Both the position numbers and the translations under genes were made by a program. This document shows positions 51,678-60,613 of a stretch of 64,000 nucleotides of DNA, piece by piece (position 1 is the first letter of the stretch; every line of letters begins with the position of its first letter). The stretch spans positions 78,188 through 142,187 of the forward strand of contig DATCKU010000011.1 in the NCBI GenBank assembly GCA_036564245.1, read 5' to 3'. This DNA comes from Thermasporomyces sp036564245. Lineage in GTDB: Bacteria > Actinomycetota > Actinomycetes > Propionibacteriales > Actinopolymorphaceae. The notes beneath the pieces were generated by a model, which was not told the origin of the DNA, ran no database searches, and saw only the letters and a program-made list of their open reading frames with translations.

Positions 51678-52871
51678 CTAGGGGTTGAGGCCCTTGCTCT
51701 CCAGCCACGCCTCGGGGTCCACGGCGTCGTCCAGCCCACCGCCGTTCGGGCGCACCTCGAGGTGGACGTGCGGCCCTGTGGCGTTGCCGGTCGCTCCGAC
51801 GTACCCGATCACGGTTCCTGCGCTCACCTCGCCTGAGGTCCGGGCGAAGCGCGACATGTGGCCGTACAGCGTGACCGTGCCGTCGGGATGTTGGATCTTG
51901 ATGTAGTTGCCGTACGCGCCGTCCCAGTCGGCGGTGATGATCCGGCCGGGGCCGACCGCCCGGATCGGCGTACCGCTGGCGGCCGCGAAGTCGAGGCCGT
52001 GGTGCGACGACGACCAGCGGCTGCCGCTCTGGCCGAAGCGGGCCGTCAGGTTGTACGACTCGAGGGGGAGCACCCAGCCCGACGCCTGGGAGCGTTCGCT
52101 GGACGAGCGGGACGACCGGTCGGCGGTGTTCTGCCGCGCCGACGCTCCCTGCGACCTGTCGTTCGTCGAGGACTTGGACGCCCTCGACCCGGCGGTGGGG
52201 AGCCGCAAGACCTCGTTCGGGAAGATCAGATTCGGGTTGTCACCGATCACCGAGCGGTTGTGCTCCCACAGCGCGCGCCAGCCGCCCGGCACCTTGTGGT
52301 CGACGGCGATTCGCCAAAGAGTGTCACCAGAGCGGACCACGTAGGTCGTCGAGCTGCCCTTCTTGCGGGAGTCCGCGGTGGAGCCACTGCGGGAGGCGCG
52401 TGTGGTCGCCTGCTGGCGGGTCTTCTCGCCGGAGGAGCGCGACGAGACCGAGACGCCCGGATCGCCTGCCTTGTCCTGCTCGTCCAAGCCGAGCTTGCGC
52501 GAGCAGGTGGGCCAGGCTCCCCAGCCCTGCACGTCCAGCACCTTTTCAGCAATGAGAATCTGCTCCTCGCGAGAAGCGAGATCAGCACGCTCGGCGTATT
52601 TCAGACCGCCGAATTCCCGCCACGTCGATGCCGCGAACTGCAATCCGCCGTAGTAGCCATTGCCGGTGTTGATATCCCAGTCGCCGCCACTTTCACACTG
52701 TGCCAGAGCGTCCCAGGTCTCACTGCTCGCGGCGTGCGCTGGTGCACCGAAACCGACCACGGGTACTGCCGCTGCGGCACCTGAAATCACTACGTTCCGG
52801 CCGAGTTTCCTGGCCACTCTCCGACGTCGCGTCACCCCACGATGCCGTGGCTTGTAAGCCCGCTGCGCCAT
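51678..52871 (-). CDS. Rpf-like transglycosylase / LysM / M23 endopeptidase
   Basis: A 397-aa secreted peptidoglycan enzyme. A basic signal peptide ends near residue 48. The resuscitation-promoting-factor domain covers about 49-125, with the catalytic Glu in LAQCESGGDWDINTGNGYYG. A LysM binding module at about 176-225 reads TYVVRSGDTLWRIAVDHKVP. After a Ser/Arg-rich linker, an M23 domain at about 270-390 shows HHGLDFAAASGTPIRAV and GPHVHLEVRPNGG, with histidines for zinc. It can thus cut both glycan and peptide bonds, for growth or spore germination. AGGGGAG precedes the start and a c-di-AMP riboswitch controls the leader. Confidence 0.94.
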   Translation of the reverse strand: MAQRAYKPRHRGVTRRRRVARKLGRNVVISGAAAAVPVVGFGAPAHAASSETWDALAQCESGGDWDINTGNGYYGGLQFAASTWREFGGLKYAERADLASREEQILIAEKVLDVQGWGAWPTCSRKLGLDEQDKAGDPGVSVSSRSSGEKTRQQATTRASRSGSTADSRKKGSSTTYVVRSGDTLWRIAVDHKVPGGWRALWEHNRSVIGDNPNLIFPNEVLRLPTAGSRASKSSTNDRSQGASARQNTADRSSRSSSERSQASGWVLPLESYNLTARFGQSGSRWSSSHHGLDFAAASGTPIRAVGPGRIITADWDGAYGNYIKIQHPDGTVTLYGHMSRFARTSGEVSAGTVIGYVGATGNATGPHVHLEVRPNGGGLDDAVDPEAWLESKGLNP

Positions 52872-52894
52872 GTCGAGTTTGCTCCCCTCTTTTT

Positions 52895-53013
52895 GCCAAC
52901 GGAGTTAGCTGTCGGGTTGGGGCTGAGAGGAATGCCCTGCCGCGAGGTGTGCGGCTTCACCCCAGAGGAATCCGCAAACCGGATTCGCCTTTTTTCGGTT
53001 CCTCCGTCTCCGC
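52895..53013 (-). ncRNA. c-di-AMP riboswitch (ydaO-yuaA) upstream of the Rpf gene
   Basis: Read on the minus strand, the leader carries the hallmark 3' segment CCCGACAGCTAACTCCGT of the ydaO class and an upstream GGGGTGAAGCCG element. ACGGAG at 53007-53002 pairs with CTCCGT at 52904-52899 to close the P1 stem. ydaO riboswitches bind cyclic di-AMP and usually turn off genes for cell-wall enzymes and osmolyte transport; rpf genes are a known actinobacterial target. It ends 23 bases before the Rpf start. Boundaries are approximate. Confidence 0.85.
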
Positions 53014-53507
53014 CCACATCGCGCTGATACGAGGCCACTGGGCGGAGTTCGGCAAGTGGCTCGCACGCACCAATTGGTGCGATCGGTCGGCAGAAGTCCT
53101 AACAGAGAAGCTTTTCAAGTTCCAGCCCGCCGACGACCGTGCCGATACGAGGCGCGGTCGTATTCGATCGATCATTCAGCTGATGTGGTCGGAAGGGACG
53201 AATCGTCCCGAGCACTTCGGACCGCACGGGTCTGCGCACGCAATGCAAGAAACCTCGCATTGAGCTTGGGATTCTTTATCTGGCAGAAAATCCCTCATAC
53301 CAGACATCAGAATTTTGCCCGAATCCGACCGGCCGTTCGATCAAGGCCGGGCCCATTACGATGATCGATAGGAATCAATTGCTACGTATATCCGCATAGC
53401 GGCCGGAACTGGCCAGGTCGCGGTACCGTCGTAGCGGGGCATCGATGGATGCGGGCCCCTGCCACCCCGGCTGGGCAGGTCTTGTGAGGAAGGAGGCTGA
53501 GGTCAGC
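53014..53507. other. long intergenic region between Rpf riboswitch and guaB1
   Basis: I find no gene here. The region is less GC-rich than its surroundings and should hold both divergent promoters. It contains a perfect 16-bp palindrome (53066-53081), a GGGACG/CGTCCC hairpin (53195-53209) and a CAATGC/GCATTG hairpin (53241-53262). Part of it may be a second regulatory leader of the Rpf gene. Confidence 0.6.
53066..53081. promoter_or_regulatory. 16-bp perfect palindrome upstream of the Rpf gene
   Basis: CGCACCAATTGGTGCG has no spacer and is self-complementary throughout. It lies 59 bases upstream of the riboswitch P1 stem on the Rpf side, a reasonable place for a repressor or activator site. 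Confidence 0.4.
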
Positions 53508-54944
53508 GTGCGGTTCCTCTACGATCGGACTCCCGATCAAGACCTCACCTATTCGGACGTCTTTCTCGTACCCAACCGCTCGGCCGTGGCGTCGCGGCTC
53601 GACGTCGACCTGACGACAAGCGACGGCAGCGGCACGACCATCCCGATCGTCGCCGCCAACATGACCGCGGTGTCTGGGCGTCGCATGGCGGAGACCGTGG
53701 CGCGTTGTGGCGGCCTCGCCGTCATTCCCCAGGACATCCCGGTCGACGTGGTGGCCGAGGTGGTGGCCTGGATCAAGGAACGCCACACGGTGTACGACAC
53801 GCCGATCACCATGGTGCGCACCGGCACCGTGGGTGAGGCGCTCAACCTGCTTCCCAAGCGGGGGCACGGTGCCGTGATCGTGGTCGAGGACAGCCGGGCG
53901 ATCGGCGTGGTGACCGAGGCCGACTGCGAGGGCGTCGACCGGTTCACCCAACTCGGCAGCATCATGTCCACGGAGCTCTTGACGCTGCCCGACGGCATCG
54001 CGGCAGAAGATGCGTTCAACCAGCTGCACGACGGCCGGCACCGTCTCGCGCCCGTCGTCGACTCCGAGGGCCGGATCGTCGGCATCCTCACCCGGAAGCG
54101 GGCGCTTCGCGCCACCCTCTACAAGCCCGCCGTGGATGCGGCTGGCAGGCTTCGGGTCGGGGCGGCGATCGGCATCAGCGGGGACGTCGAGACGAAGGCC
54201 AAGGCCCTACTCGAGGCTGGCATCGACGTGCTCGTGGTCGACACCGCGCACGGGCACCAGGAGCGCATGCTCGAGGTCCTGCGGATCGTCCGGTCGCTCG
54301 AGCCTGACGTGCCGGTCGTGGCTGGCAATGTCGCCACGGCCGAAGGTGCCACAGACCTCATCGAGGCCGGCGCCGACATCGTGAAGGTGGGCGTGGGTCC
54401 GGGCGCCATGTGCACCACCCGGATGAAGACGGCGGTGGGCCGGCCGCAGTTCTCGGCGGTGTACGAATGCGCCGCGCGAGCCCGCTCCCTGGGCAAGCAT
54501 GTCTGGGCGGACGGCGGCATCAGGCATCCGCGTGACGTCGCGTTGGCGCTCGCGGCTGGCGCGAGCAACGTGATGATCGGCTCGTGGTTCGCCGGGACGT
54601 ACGAGTCCCCCGGTGACGCGCTGCGGGACAACGAGGGACGGCTCTACAAGGAGAGCTTTGGCATGGCGTCGGCCCGCGCCGTCCAGTTGCGGACTGCGGC
54701 GGACACGCCGTTCGAACGGGCCCGCAAGGGCTTCTTCGGCGAGGGGATCTCGGGCGCCCGGATGTACCTCGACCCGGACCGCCCGAGCGTGGAGGACCTG
54801 ATCGACGAGATCGTCGCCGGGGTGCGCAGCGCGTGCACGTACGTCGGCGCATCCAACCTCGAGGAGTTCTACGAACGCGCCGTGGTCGGTGTGCAGACAG
54901 CCGCCGGCTACGCCGAGGGGATGCCGCTCGACACCAGCTGGTGA
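53508..54944 (+). CDS. guaB1: GuaB1-type IMP dehydrogenase-related protein (GMP reductase)
   Basis: A 478-aa purine enzyme. The barrel starts DLTYSDVFLVPNRSAVASRL. Two CBS domains are inserted at about 95-200 (TVGEALNLLPKRGHGAVIVV, TLPDGIAAEDAFNQLHDGRH). The phosphate-binding and catalytic-cysteine loop is VKVGVGPGAMCTTRMKTAVG, and ADGGIRHPRDVALALAAGAS follows. The actinobacterial GuaB1 group has been shown to reduce GMP to IMP and not to be the essential IMP dehydrogenase. GTG 53508 is chosen because it gives the normal family length with GGAGG upstream; GTG 53484 is an alternative. Confidence 0.92.
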   Translation: MRFLYDRTPDQDLTYSDVFLVPNRSAVASRLDVDLTTSDGSGTTIPIVAANMTAVSGRRMAETVARCGGLAVIPQDIPVDVVAEVVAWIKERHTVYDTPITMVRTGTVGEALNLLPKRGHGAVIVVEDSRAIGVVTEADCEGVDRFTQLGSIMSTELLTLPDGIAAEDAFNQLHDGRHRLAPVVDSEGRIVGILTRKRALRATLYKPAVDAAGRLRVGAAIGISGDVETKAKALLEAGIDVLVVDTAHGHQERMLEVLRIVRSLEPDVPVVAGNVATAEGATDLIEAGADIVKVGVGPGAMCTTRMKTAVGRPQFSAVYECAARARSLGKHVWADGGIRHPRDVALALAAGASNVMIGSWFAGTYESPGDALRDNEGRLYKESFGMASARAVQLRTAADTPFERARKGFFGEGISGARMYLDPDRPSVEDLIDEIVAGVRSACTYVGASNLEEFYERAVVGVQTAAGYAEGMPLDTSW

Positions 54945-55047
54945 AGGGCCATGCCGGTCGAGGCGCGGCCGAGGGCCAACGTCCCGCTCGGTCGGGACCA
55001 ACGCCTGGTCCGAGCCGCCGGCCAGAGCTGGTGATGTAGCTGCCAAC

Positions 55048-55124
55048 AGGGAACCCTTCGACGGGCTGCTCGAGGGCGGGGGGCACACGACGAACCTCGA
55101 GCTGCACCCCCCGAAGGGTTCCCT
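55048..55124. terminator. large hairpin terminator between guaB1 and the CBS gene
   Basis: AGGGAACCCTTCG (55048-55060) pairs perfectly with CGAAGGGTTCCCT (55112-55124). The 51-base loop holds a nested CTCGAG/CTCGAG pairing, and TT follows the stem. It separates two converging genes and can act in both directions. Confidence 0.75.
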
Positions 55125-55139
55125 TTCGTCGTCCGGCGA

Positions 55140-55748
55140 TCAGGTGCCGATGAGCACCTTGAGCACGTCGCGAACCGACACCATGCCGACGCAGTTGTCG
55201 TGGACGCGGAGCGGCACGTGCCGCACGTTGCCGTCGCGCATCAGCAGGGCGATGTCGAACGTCGAGTCCGTCGGGCTGGCCCATATGGTCTCCACCGCCA
55301 TCACGTCGCCCGCCCAGACCTCGTCAGGGTCTCCACCGGCCGCGACGGCGCGGACCACGTCGCGCTCGGAGAGGATTCCGAGCGGCTCGCCGTTGCTCGT
55401 CACGATCAAGGCGCCGACGTCGGCGTCGGAGAGCGTGACTGCCGCCGTCCGCAACGAGTCGTGCTCGTCGACCGTGAGCACCGGGGAGCGCATGATCCGC
55501 TCGACGGGGTCGTGTGGGCCGGCAGCCGTCGGCCGTGGCTCGGGCGCCTTCTGCCGTGGGATGGCCTCGGCGGGAAGCACCTGCGTGCCCGGCCCCGGGT
55601 AGAGGATCGACTCGTGTCCGTCGTCCCACACGACACGGTAGTGCTCGGTTCCGGCAGTTCCGAGCACTTCTCGCACCGTCCCCTCGCGGGGTCGGCCGCC
55701 CGCGGGCTCGGTTTGGATGATGATGCGGTCACCGACGGATGCGTGCAT
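55140..55748 (-). CDS. DUF1918 domain protein with two CBS domains
   Basis: A 202-aa cytoplasmic protein. The first 60 residues are a DUF1918 SH3-like domain (VGDRIIIQTEPAGGRPREGT, HYRVVWDDGHESILYPGPG). Two CBS domains follow at about 80-140 and 145-200 (RIMRSPVLTVDEHDSLRTAA, GILSERDVVRAVAAGGD, MVSVRDVLKVLIGT). CBS pairs sense adenine nucleotides or S-adenosylmethionine and regulate partners. No partner is obvious, though GuaB1, itself a CBS protein, lies opposite. ATG 55748 is the start of the DUF1918 domain; the longer frame to 55856 overlaps the dodecin gene. Confidence 0.88.
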   Translation of the reverse strand: MHASVGDRIIIQTEPAGGRPREGTVREVLGTAGTEHYRVVWDDGHESILYPGPGTQVLPAEAIPRQKAPEPRPTAAGPHDPVERIMRSPVLTVDEHDSLRTAAVTLSDADVGALIVTSNGEPLGILSERDVVRAVAAGGDPDEVWAGDVMAVETIWASPTDSTFDIALLMRDGNVRHVPLRVHDNCVGMVSVRDVLKVLIGT

Positions 55749-55836
55749 GGCGTTCGCCTCCGTACGTTTCGCCAAGGTCCCGCGTGGGCTCGACGCCTCG
55801 GCCGCAACGGGCTGGGCGCAAGGAGCGAGCTTCGCT

Positions 55837-56040
55837 TCAGTCGCGGACGAACTCAACCAGCAAATTCACCTGGTATTCGGTGATTTGTCCATCTTGGACC
55901 TTCACCTGAAGTTCTTTCACCCACGCGCCAGTCACGTTGCGGAGTGTCAGCGTCGCCCGCGAAATCCCCACCCGGATGGCATCGTCGAAGCCCTGTGCCG
56001 ATCGGGCGGAGATCTCCGTGACGCGGGCGACGTTGCCCAT
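55837..56040 (-). CDS. dodecin flavin-storage protein
   Basis: A 67-aa protein forming hollow dodecamers that bind FMN or riboflavin (or CoA in some bacteria). The sequence matches the family over its whole length: VARVTEISARSAQGFDDAIR, then LRNVTGAWVKELQVKVQDGQ with the Trp that stacks on flavin, and a final EYQVNLLVEFV strand. AAGGAGGT lies about seven bases before ATG 56040. It sits 88 bp ahead of the DUF1918-CBS gene on the same strand, so the two may be co-transcribed. Confidence 0.95.
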   Translation of the reverse strand: MGNVARVTEISARSAQGFDDAIRVGISRATLTLRNVTGAWVKELQVKVQDGQITEYQVNLLVEFVRD

Positions 56041-56313
56041 CGGCAGACCTCCTTACCTGTTTGCGTTTGCTGGGACCGCTCGGCGCACGCATCGCCACCG
56101 CCTCGGGTGGCGAGCCGGTGTTTCACCGTCGCTTCCTACCCTTTTCCTGCGGTTTCTACCGAGCTTTCCCGAGCGGTGGTGTGCGACAGCACCGACGACG
56201 CTTAGGGTCATCCGCGGTCGACGCGACGCCGTAGGGGCGAAAGTCCCCAAGGAACGTGGGGCTTGCTCGGTGCGACACGAACGCAGGTGCGGGTCTCGCG
56301 CTGCGCCCCACTC

Positions 56314-57945
56314 CTAGATCCAGGAGCGGAACCACATCCGGCGCAGCCACTCTTCGTACGGAATCACCTGATCGGTGAGGATCGGGTGCAGGTACGCGAA
56401 GTTGAGCAGCACGAGCAAGACGAAGCTGCCGGCGGCGGCCGCGCCCCACATGCGTCGGGTGGATGGCGCGTCTGCTGGACCGATGATCTTCCCGAGCACG
56501 AGCGTCACCGCGATCACGAGCCAGGGCAGGATCACGACCGCGTAGAAGTAGAAGATCGGTCGGTCGGTGTAGGCGAACCACGGCAACCAGGTCGTCGCGA
56601 CACCGACGAGCGGAACGCCGAAGCGCCAGTCACGCATGCCGATCCACCAGAAGCCGCAGGCCGCCAGCGCGAGGACGGCGCCCCACCACAGGACCGGTGT
56701 GCCGATGGCGAGGATCTCCTGCACACAGTTGTCGCCGGCGCAGCCGTGCTCAGGCCCCAGCTTGTCTGCCCAGTCGAACGAGACCGGTCGCGCGATGACC
56801 AACCAACCCGCGGGCGAGGACGCGTACTGGTGCTCCTCATGCAACGTCGTGTGGAAGTGCAGCATCTCGGCGTGGTAGTGCCACAACGAGCGCAGGGCGT
56901 CGGGCACCAGCCGGGCCAGGCCGCTCGCCGGATGGTCCTCCGCCCACGTGCGGTTGTAGCCGTCCGACGAGGCGAACCATCCGGTCCAGGACAGCAGGTA
57001 CACCGCCACGGCCGAGCCGACCACGGTGACGAACGCGACGACCGCGTCCAGCACGAGCCGGCCGGCGTTGGCGACGGTGGCGAAGGTCGACCCGATCGCG
57101 CGCCGGGCTCCGATGTCCCATACCCAGGTGAGCAGGCCGAAGCCGGCGATCACGACCGCGGCGTTCCACTTGGTCGCCGCGGCCAGGCCGAAGCACACGC
57201 CCGCGACCAGACGCCACGGCCGCCACAGCAGCGCCGGACCCCAGCTGCCCCGCGACAGTCGTCCGGCGGGCTCGGCGGCATCCGCCAGCCGGCGCCGAGC
57301 CCAGTCCCGATCGACCACCAGGGCGGCGAAGGCCAGCAGCAACCACGCCATCGCCGGGAGGTCGAGCAGTGCGATCCGGCTCTCCACGAGATGCAGCCCG
57401 TCGATCGCGAGGAGGAATCCGGCAACGCAGCCCAGGAGCGTCGACCGCGTCATCCGGCGGACCACCCGAGCCATGACGAGGACCGACAGGGTGCCCATGA
57501 CGGCGACCGCGACCCGCCACCCGAAGGGGTTCATGCCGAACGCCCACTCGCCGATCGCGATCAGCCACTTCCCGGCCGGTGGGTGCACGACGAACGCCGG
57601 GCCCTGGAACACGTCGAGGTCGCCGGCCAGGATGCGCTCGTTGACCTTGTCGACGAACTGGTGCTCGACGCCGAAGTTCAGCAGGCCGAACGCGTCCTTG
57701 GGATAGTAGGTCTCGTCGAACACGAACTTCGCCGGGCGACCGAGCTCGAACAGTCGGAGGAACCCCGCGACCGCGGTGACCAGGAGCGGTCCGATCCAGC
57801 CCCACACTCCGTCGTCCGGCATCGGCGGGCAGAGCCGATCCCGCAGCGTGGGCAGCGGCTGGTCGTCGGCGTCGCGGCCGGCCGCGACCACATCGTCGTG
57901 GGTACGAAGCGGTGGGTCGGTGACGGTGGTCCTCATCCGGGCCAT
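56314..57945 (-). CDS. pmt: protein O-mannosyltransferase (PMT family)
   Basis: A 543-aa membrane glycosyltransferase with about 11 helices. It transfers mannose from polyprenyl phosphate to Ser/Thr of secreted proteins. The catalytic first loop has FVFDETYYPKDAFGLLNFG with the DE pair, and HPPAGKWLIAIGEWAFGMNP and HLVESRIALLDLPAMAW follow. The tail is KYR-free but ends in the usual aromatic IPYEEWLRRMWFRSW. In actinobacteria this gene commonly lies divergent from rsmI, as here (59 bp between starts), which supports the call. The basal mannose donor is made elsewhere. Confidence 0.93.
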   Translation of the reverse strand: MARMRTTVTDPPLRTHDDVVAAGRDADDQPLPTLRDRLCPPMPDDGVWGWIGPLLVTAVAGFLRLFELGRPAKFVFDETYYPKDAFGLLNFGVEHQFVDKVNERILAGDLDVFQGPAFVVHPPAGKWLIAIGEWAFGMNPFGWRVAVAVMGTLSVLVMARVVRRMTRSTLLGCVAGFLLAIDGLHLVESRIALLDLPAMAWLLLAFAALVVDRDWARRRLADAAEPAGRLSRGSWGPALLWRPWRLVAGVCFGLAAATKWNAAVVIAGFGLLTWVWDIGARRAIGSTFATVANAGRLVLDAVVAFVTVVGSAVAVYLLSWTGWFASSDGYNRTWAEDHPASGLARLVPDALRSLWHYHAEMLHFHTTLHEEHQYASSPAGWLVIARPVSFDWADKLGPEHGCAGDNCVQEILAIGTPVLWWGAVLALAACGFWWIGMRDWRFGVPLVGVATTWLPWFAYTDRPIFYFYAVVILPWLVIAVTLVLGKIIGPADAPSTRRMWGAAAAGSFVLLVLLNFAYLHPILTDQVIPYEEWLRRMWFRSWI

Positions 57946-58004
57946 CGTACGGACATGACCGGTCCGCGTGGCTCAACCGGCCGAGCTCGCGAAGGATGGG
58001 AGCC

Positions 58005-58850
58005 ATGACAGGTGCGCTCGTGGTGGCCGCCACACCGATCGGCACGCTCGCGGACGCGTCGCCGCGGCTTGTGGCCGAGCTCTCCAGCGCCGACATCGTG
58101 GCGGCCGAGGACACCCGTCGGCTCCAGCGGCTGGCGGGCGGCCTCGGCATCGAGGTGCGCGGCCGCGTCGTGTCGTACTTCGAAGGCAACGAGGTGCGCC
58201 GCACGCCGGAGCTCGTCGAGGCGATGCGCTCCGGGCAGCGGGTCGTGCTCGTCACCGACGCCGGCATGCCGGCGGTCTCCGATCCCGGCTACCGCCTCGT
58301 GAAGGCGGCGGTCGACGCGGGCCTTCCGGTGACGGTCGTACCCGGACCGTCGGCGGTCGTGGCCGCGTTGGCGATCTCCGGCCTGCCGGTCGACCGGTTC
58401 TGCTTCGAGGGGTTCCTGCCGCGCAAGGCTGCCGAGCGTCGGCGTCGGCTGGCCGAGCTTGCTGACGAGACCCGCACCATGGTCTTCTTCGAGGCGCCCC
58501 ATCGTCTGGCTGCGACGCTGGAGGCGATGGCGGATGCGTTCGGCGCCGAGCGCCATGCCGCGGTCTGCCGCGAGTTGACCAAGATGCACGAGGAGGTACG
58601 CCGCGGGTCGCTGAGGGACCTGGTCGACTGGGCCCGGGAGTCCGGCGTCCGAGGCGAGGTCACCGTGGTGGTCGCGGGTGCCGCGGACGCGGACGCGCGA
58701 CGACCCGCACCGAGCGAGCGCGAGCTGCGGCGCCTGGTCGACGAGCTGGTCTCCGACGGCATATCGCGCCGCGACGCCGTGACCCAGGTGGCCGCCGAGA
58801 CCGGGCTGCCTCGCCGCACGGTCTACGCGGCCGCGACCTCGACCGACTGA
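58005..58850 (+). CDS. rsmI: 16S rRNA (cytidine1402-2'-O)-methyltransferase
   Basis: A 281-aa SAM-dependent enzyme methylating the ribose of C1402 in the decoding centre. The tetrapyrrole-methylase fold shows ATPIGTLADASPRLVAELSS, AAEDTRRLQRLAGGL, LVTDAGMPAVSDPGYRLV and VPGPSAVVAALAISGLPVDR. EGFLPRKAAERRRRLAEL and FFEAPHRLAATLEAM are RsmI marks. ATG 58005 (MTGALVV) is chosen; ATG 57996 is also in frame with little ribosome signal. Confidence 0.95.
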   Translation: MTGALVVAATPIGTLADASPRLVAELSSADIVAAEDTRRLQRLAGGLGIEVRGRVVSYFEGNEVRRTPELVEAMRSGQRVVLVTDAGMPAVSDPGYRLVKAAVDAGLPVTVVPGPSAVVAALAISGLPVDRFCFEGFLPRKAAERRRRLAELADETRTMVFFEAPHRLAATLEAMADAFGAERHAAVCRELTKMHEEVRRGSLRDLVDWARESGVRGEVTVVVAGAADADARRPAPSERELRRLVDELVSDGISRRDAVTQVAAETGLPRRTVYAAATSTD

Positions 58851-58912
58851 TCACGGGCGACAGGCCCCGCCGGTGCACGGGCGCGGCCAACCACGTCACT
58901 AGGATCACGGTC

Positions 58913-60541
58913 ATGGACCAAGCCGCTCAGCCTCGCGGGAAACGGGCCACGCCCGATGGAAAGGCGTTCTACATCACGACGCCGATCTACTACGTGAACG
59001 ACGCCCCGCACATCGGACATGCGTACACCACGGTGGCCGCCGACGTGATTGCGCGTTGGCATCGCCAGCGTGGCGAGAGCGTGTGGTTCCTCACGGGTAC
59101 GGACGAGCACGGTCAGAAGGTCATGCGCAGCGCTCAGGCGCACAACGTGGGGCCGCGGGAGTGGGCCGATCGGCTGGTCGAGACGGCGTGGAAGCCGGTG
59201 CTTGCGACGATCGACGCGAGCAACGACGACTTCATCCGGACGACCGAAACCCGTCACACCGAGCGGGTCCGCGAGTTCTGGCAGCACCTCTACGACTCTG
59301 GTCAGGTCTATCCCGGAACGTATGAAGGTCCGTATTGCGTAAGTTGCGAGGAGTTCAAGATCCCGTCTGAGCTCGTCGACGGTGAGGGCGAGCACGCGGG
59401 TGAGAAGCTCTGCCCGATCCACGGACGGCCGGTCGAGATGCTGGCCGAGACCAACTACTTCTTCCGGCTGTCCGCCTACACCGACAAGCTGCTGGCCCAC
59501 TACGCCGAGCACCCCGAGTTCGTCCAGCCAGAGAGCGCACGCAACGAGGTCGTGGCGTTCGTCAAGCAGGGCCTGCAGGATCTTTCCATCACGCGGTCGA
59601 CCTTCAACTGGGGCATCCCGGTGCCGTGGGACGACGACCACGTGTTGTACGTCTGGATCGAGGCGTTGCTCAACTACGTGACGGCGGCGGGGTTCCGCAC
59701 CGACCCGCTGCTCTTCAACCGGCTGTGGCCGGCCGATGTTCACCTGGTGGGCAAGGACATCCTCCGGTTCCACGCGGTGATCTGGCCGGCCATGCTCATG
59801 GCGAACGGCCTGCCGTTGCCGAAGAAGATCTTCGCCAACGGCTGGCTGATGGTCGGCGGCGAGAAGATGAGCAAGTCGAACCTCACCGGCATCTCGCCCC
59901 GCGACCTCACCGGCACCTTCGGCGTCGACGCGTACCGGTACTACTTCCTGCGGGCGATCCCGTTCGGGCAGGACGGCTCGTTCTCCTGGGAGGACTTCGC
60001 CGCGCGGTACACCTCCGAGCTCGCCAACGACTTCGGCAACCTCGCCTCCCGGGTGGCCGCGATGGTGGGCAAGTACTTCGGGGGGACGCTCCCGGAGGCG
60101 ACGGACGCCGGCCCGGCCGAGCAGGCGATCGCGGACGGGCTCGCCACCGCCGCCGAGCAGGCCGACCGTATGATCGGCGACAACCTCGACTTCTCCGGCG
60201 GCATCGGGGCCATCTTCGACTTCATCAAGCAGGTGAACGGCTACCTCACCGAGCAGCAGCCGTGGAAGGTCGCCAAGGACGACTCGCCGGAGGCCCGGGC
60301 GCGGCTCGCCACGATCCTCTACACGGCGGCCGAAGCGCTGCGCGGCATCGCGGTGCTGCTCAACCCGGTCATGCCGGTGGCCTGTGCCAAGCTGTGGGCC
60401 TCGCTCGGCGCCGAGCCGCACCTCGGCCCGCTCGCCGATCAGCGCATCGGCGAGGTGGCGCAGTGGGGCCGGCTGCCCGCCGGCGCCCGGATCGTCAAGG
60501 GTGAGGTGCTGTTCCCGCGCCTGGAGGAGTCCAAGGCCTGA
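58913..60541 (+). CDS. metG: methionyl-tRNA synthetase
   Basis: A 542-aa class-I synthetase charging tRNA-Met. The HIGH-type motif is APHIGHAY and the KMSKS motif is GEKMSKSN. The connective-peptide region has two zinc-type cysteines in YCVSCEEFKIP with another in LCPIHGRPVE. WFLTGTDEHGQK and TFNWGIPVP are family signatures. The C-terminal dimerisation domain of longer MetG forms is absent, as in most actinobacteria. Third-position GC rises along the gene: the line 59281-59340 is 55% GC by hand count and 60121-60180 is 75%. A recombination joint inside the gene is possible. Confidence 0.95.
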   Translation: MDQAAQPRGKRATPDGKAFYITTPIYYVNDAPHIGHAYTTVAADVIARWHRQRGESVWFLTGTDEHGQKVMRSAQAHNVGPREWADRLVETAWKPVLATIDASNDDFIRTTETRHTERVREFWQHLYDSGQVYPGTYEGPYCVSCEEFKIPSELVDGEGEHAGEKLCPIHGRPVEMLAETNYFFRLSAYTDKLLAHYAEHPEFVQPESARNEVVAFVKQGLQDLSITRSTFNWGIPVPWDDDHVLYVWIEALLNYVTAAGFRTDPLLFNRLWPADVHLVGKDILRFHAVIWPAMLMANGLPLPKKIFANGWLMVGGEKMSKSNLTGISPRDLTGTFGVDAYRYYFLRAIPFGQDGSFSWEDFAARYTSELANDFGNLASRVAAMVGKYFGGTLPEATDAGPAEQAIADGLATAAEQADRMIGDNLDFSGGIGAIFDFIKQVNGYLTEQQPWKVAKDDSPEARARLATILYTAAEALRGIAVLLNPVMPVACAKLWASLGAEPHLGPLADQRIGEVAQWGRLPAGARIVKGEVLFPRLEESKA

Positions 60542-60545
60542 CCGG

Positions 60546-60594
60546 GGCTTCCGGCCCGCGGCCCGGGCCGGTGGCCGTCCCCGGGCCGGAAGCC
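60546..60594. terminator. hairpin terminator after metG
   Basis: GGCTTCCGGCCCG pairs perfectly with CGGGCCGGAAGCC across a 23-base loop, five bases after the metG stop. It separates metG from the converging propeller gene. There is no T-run. Confidence 0.65.
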
Positions 60595-60613
60595 GTACGG
60601 CGCCCGCGCGGGC

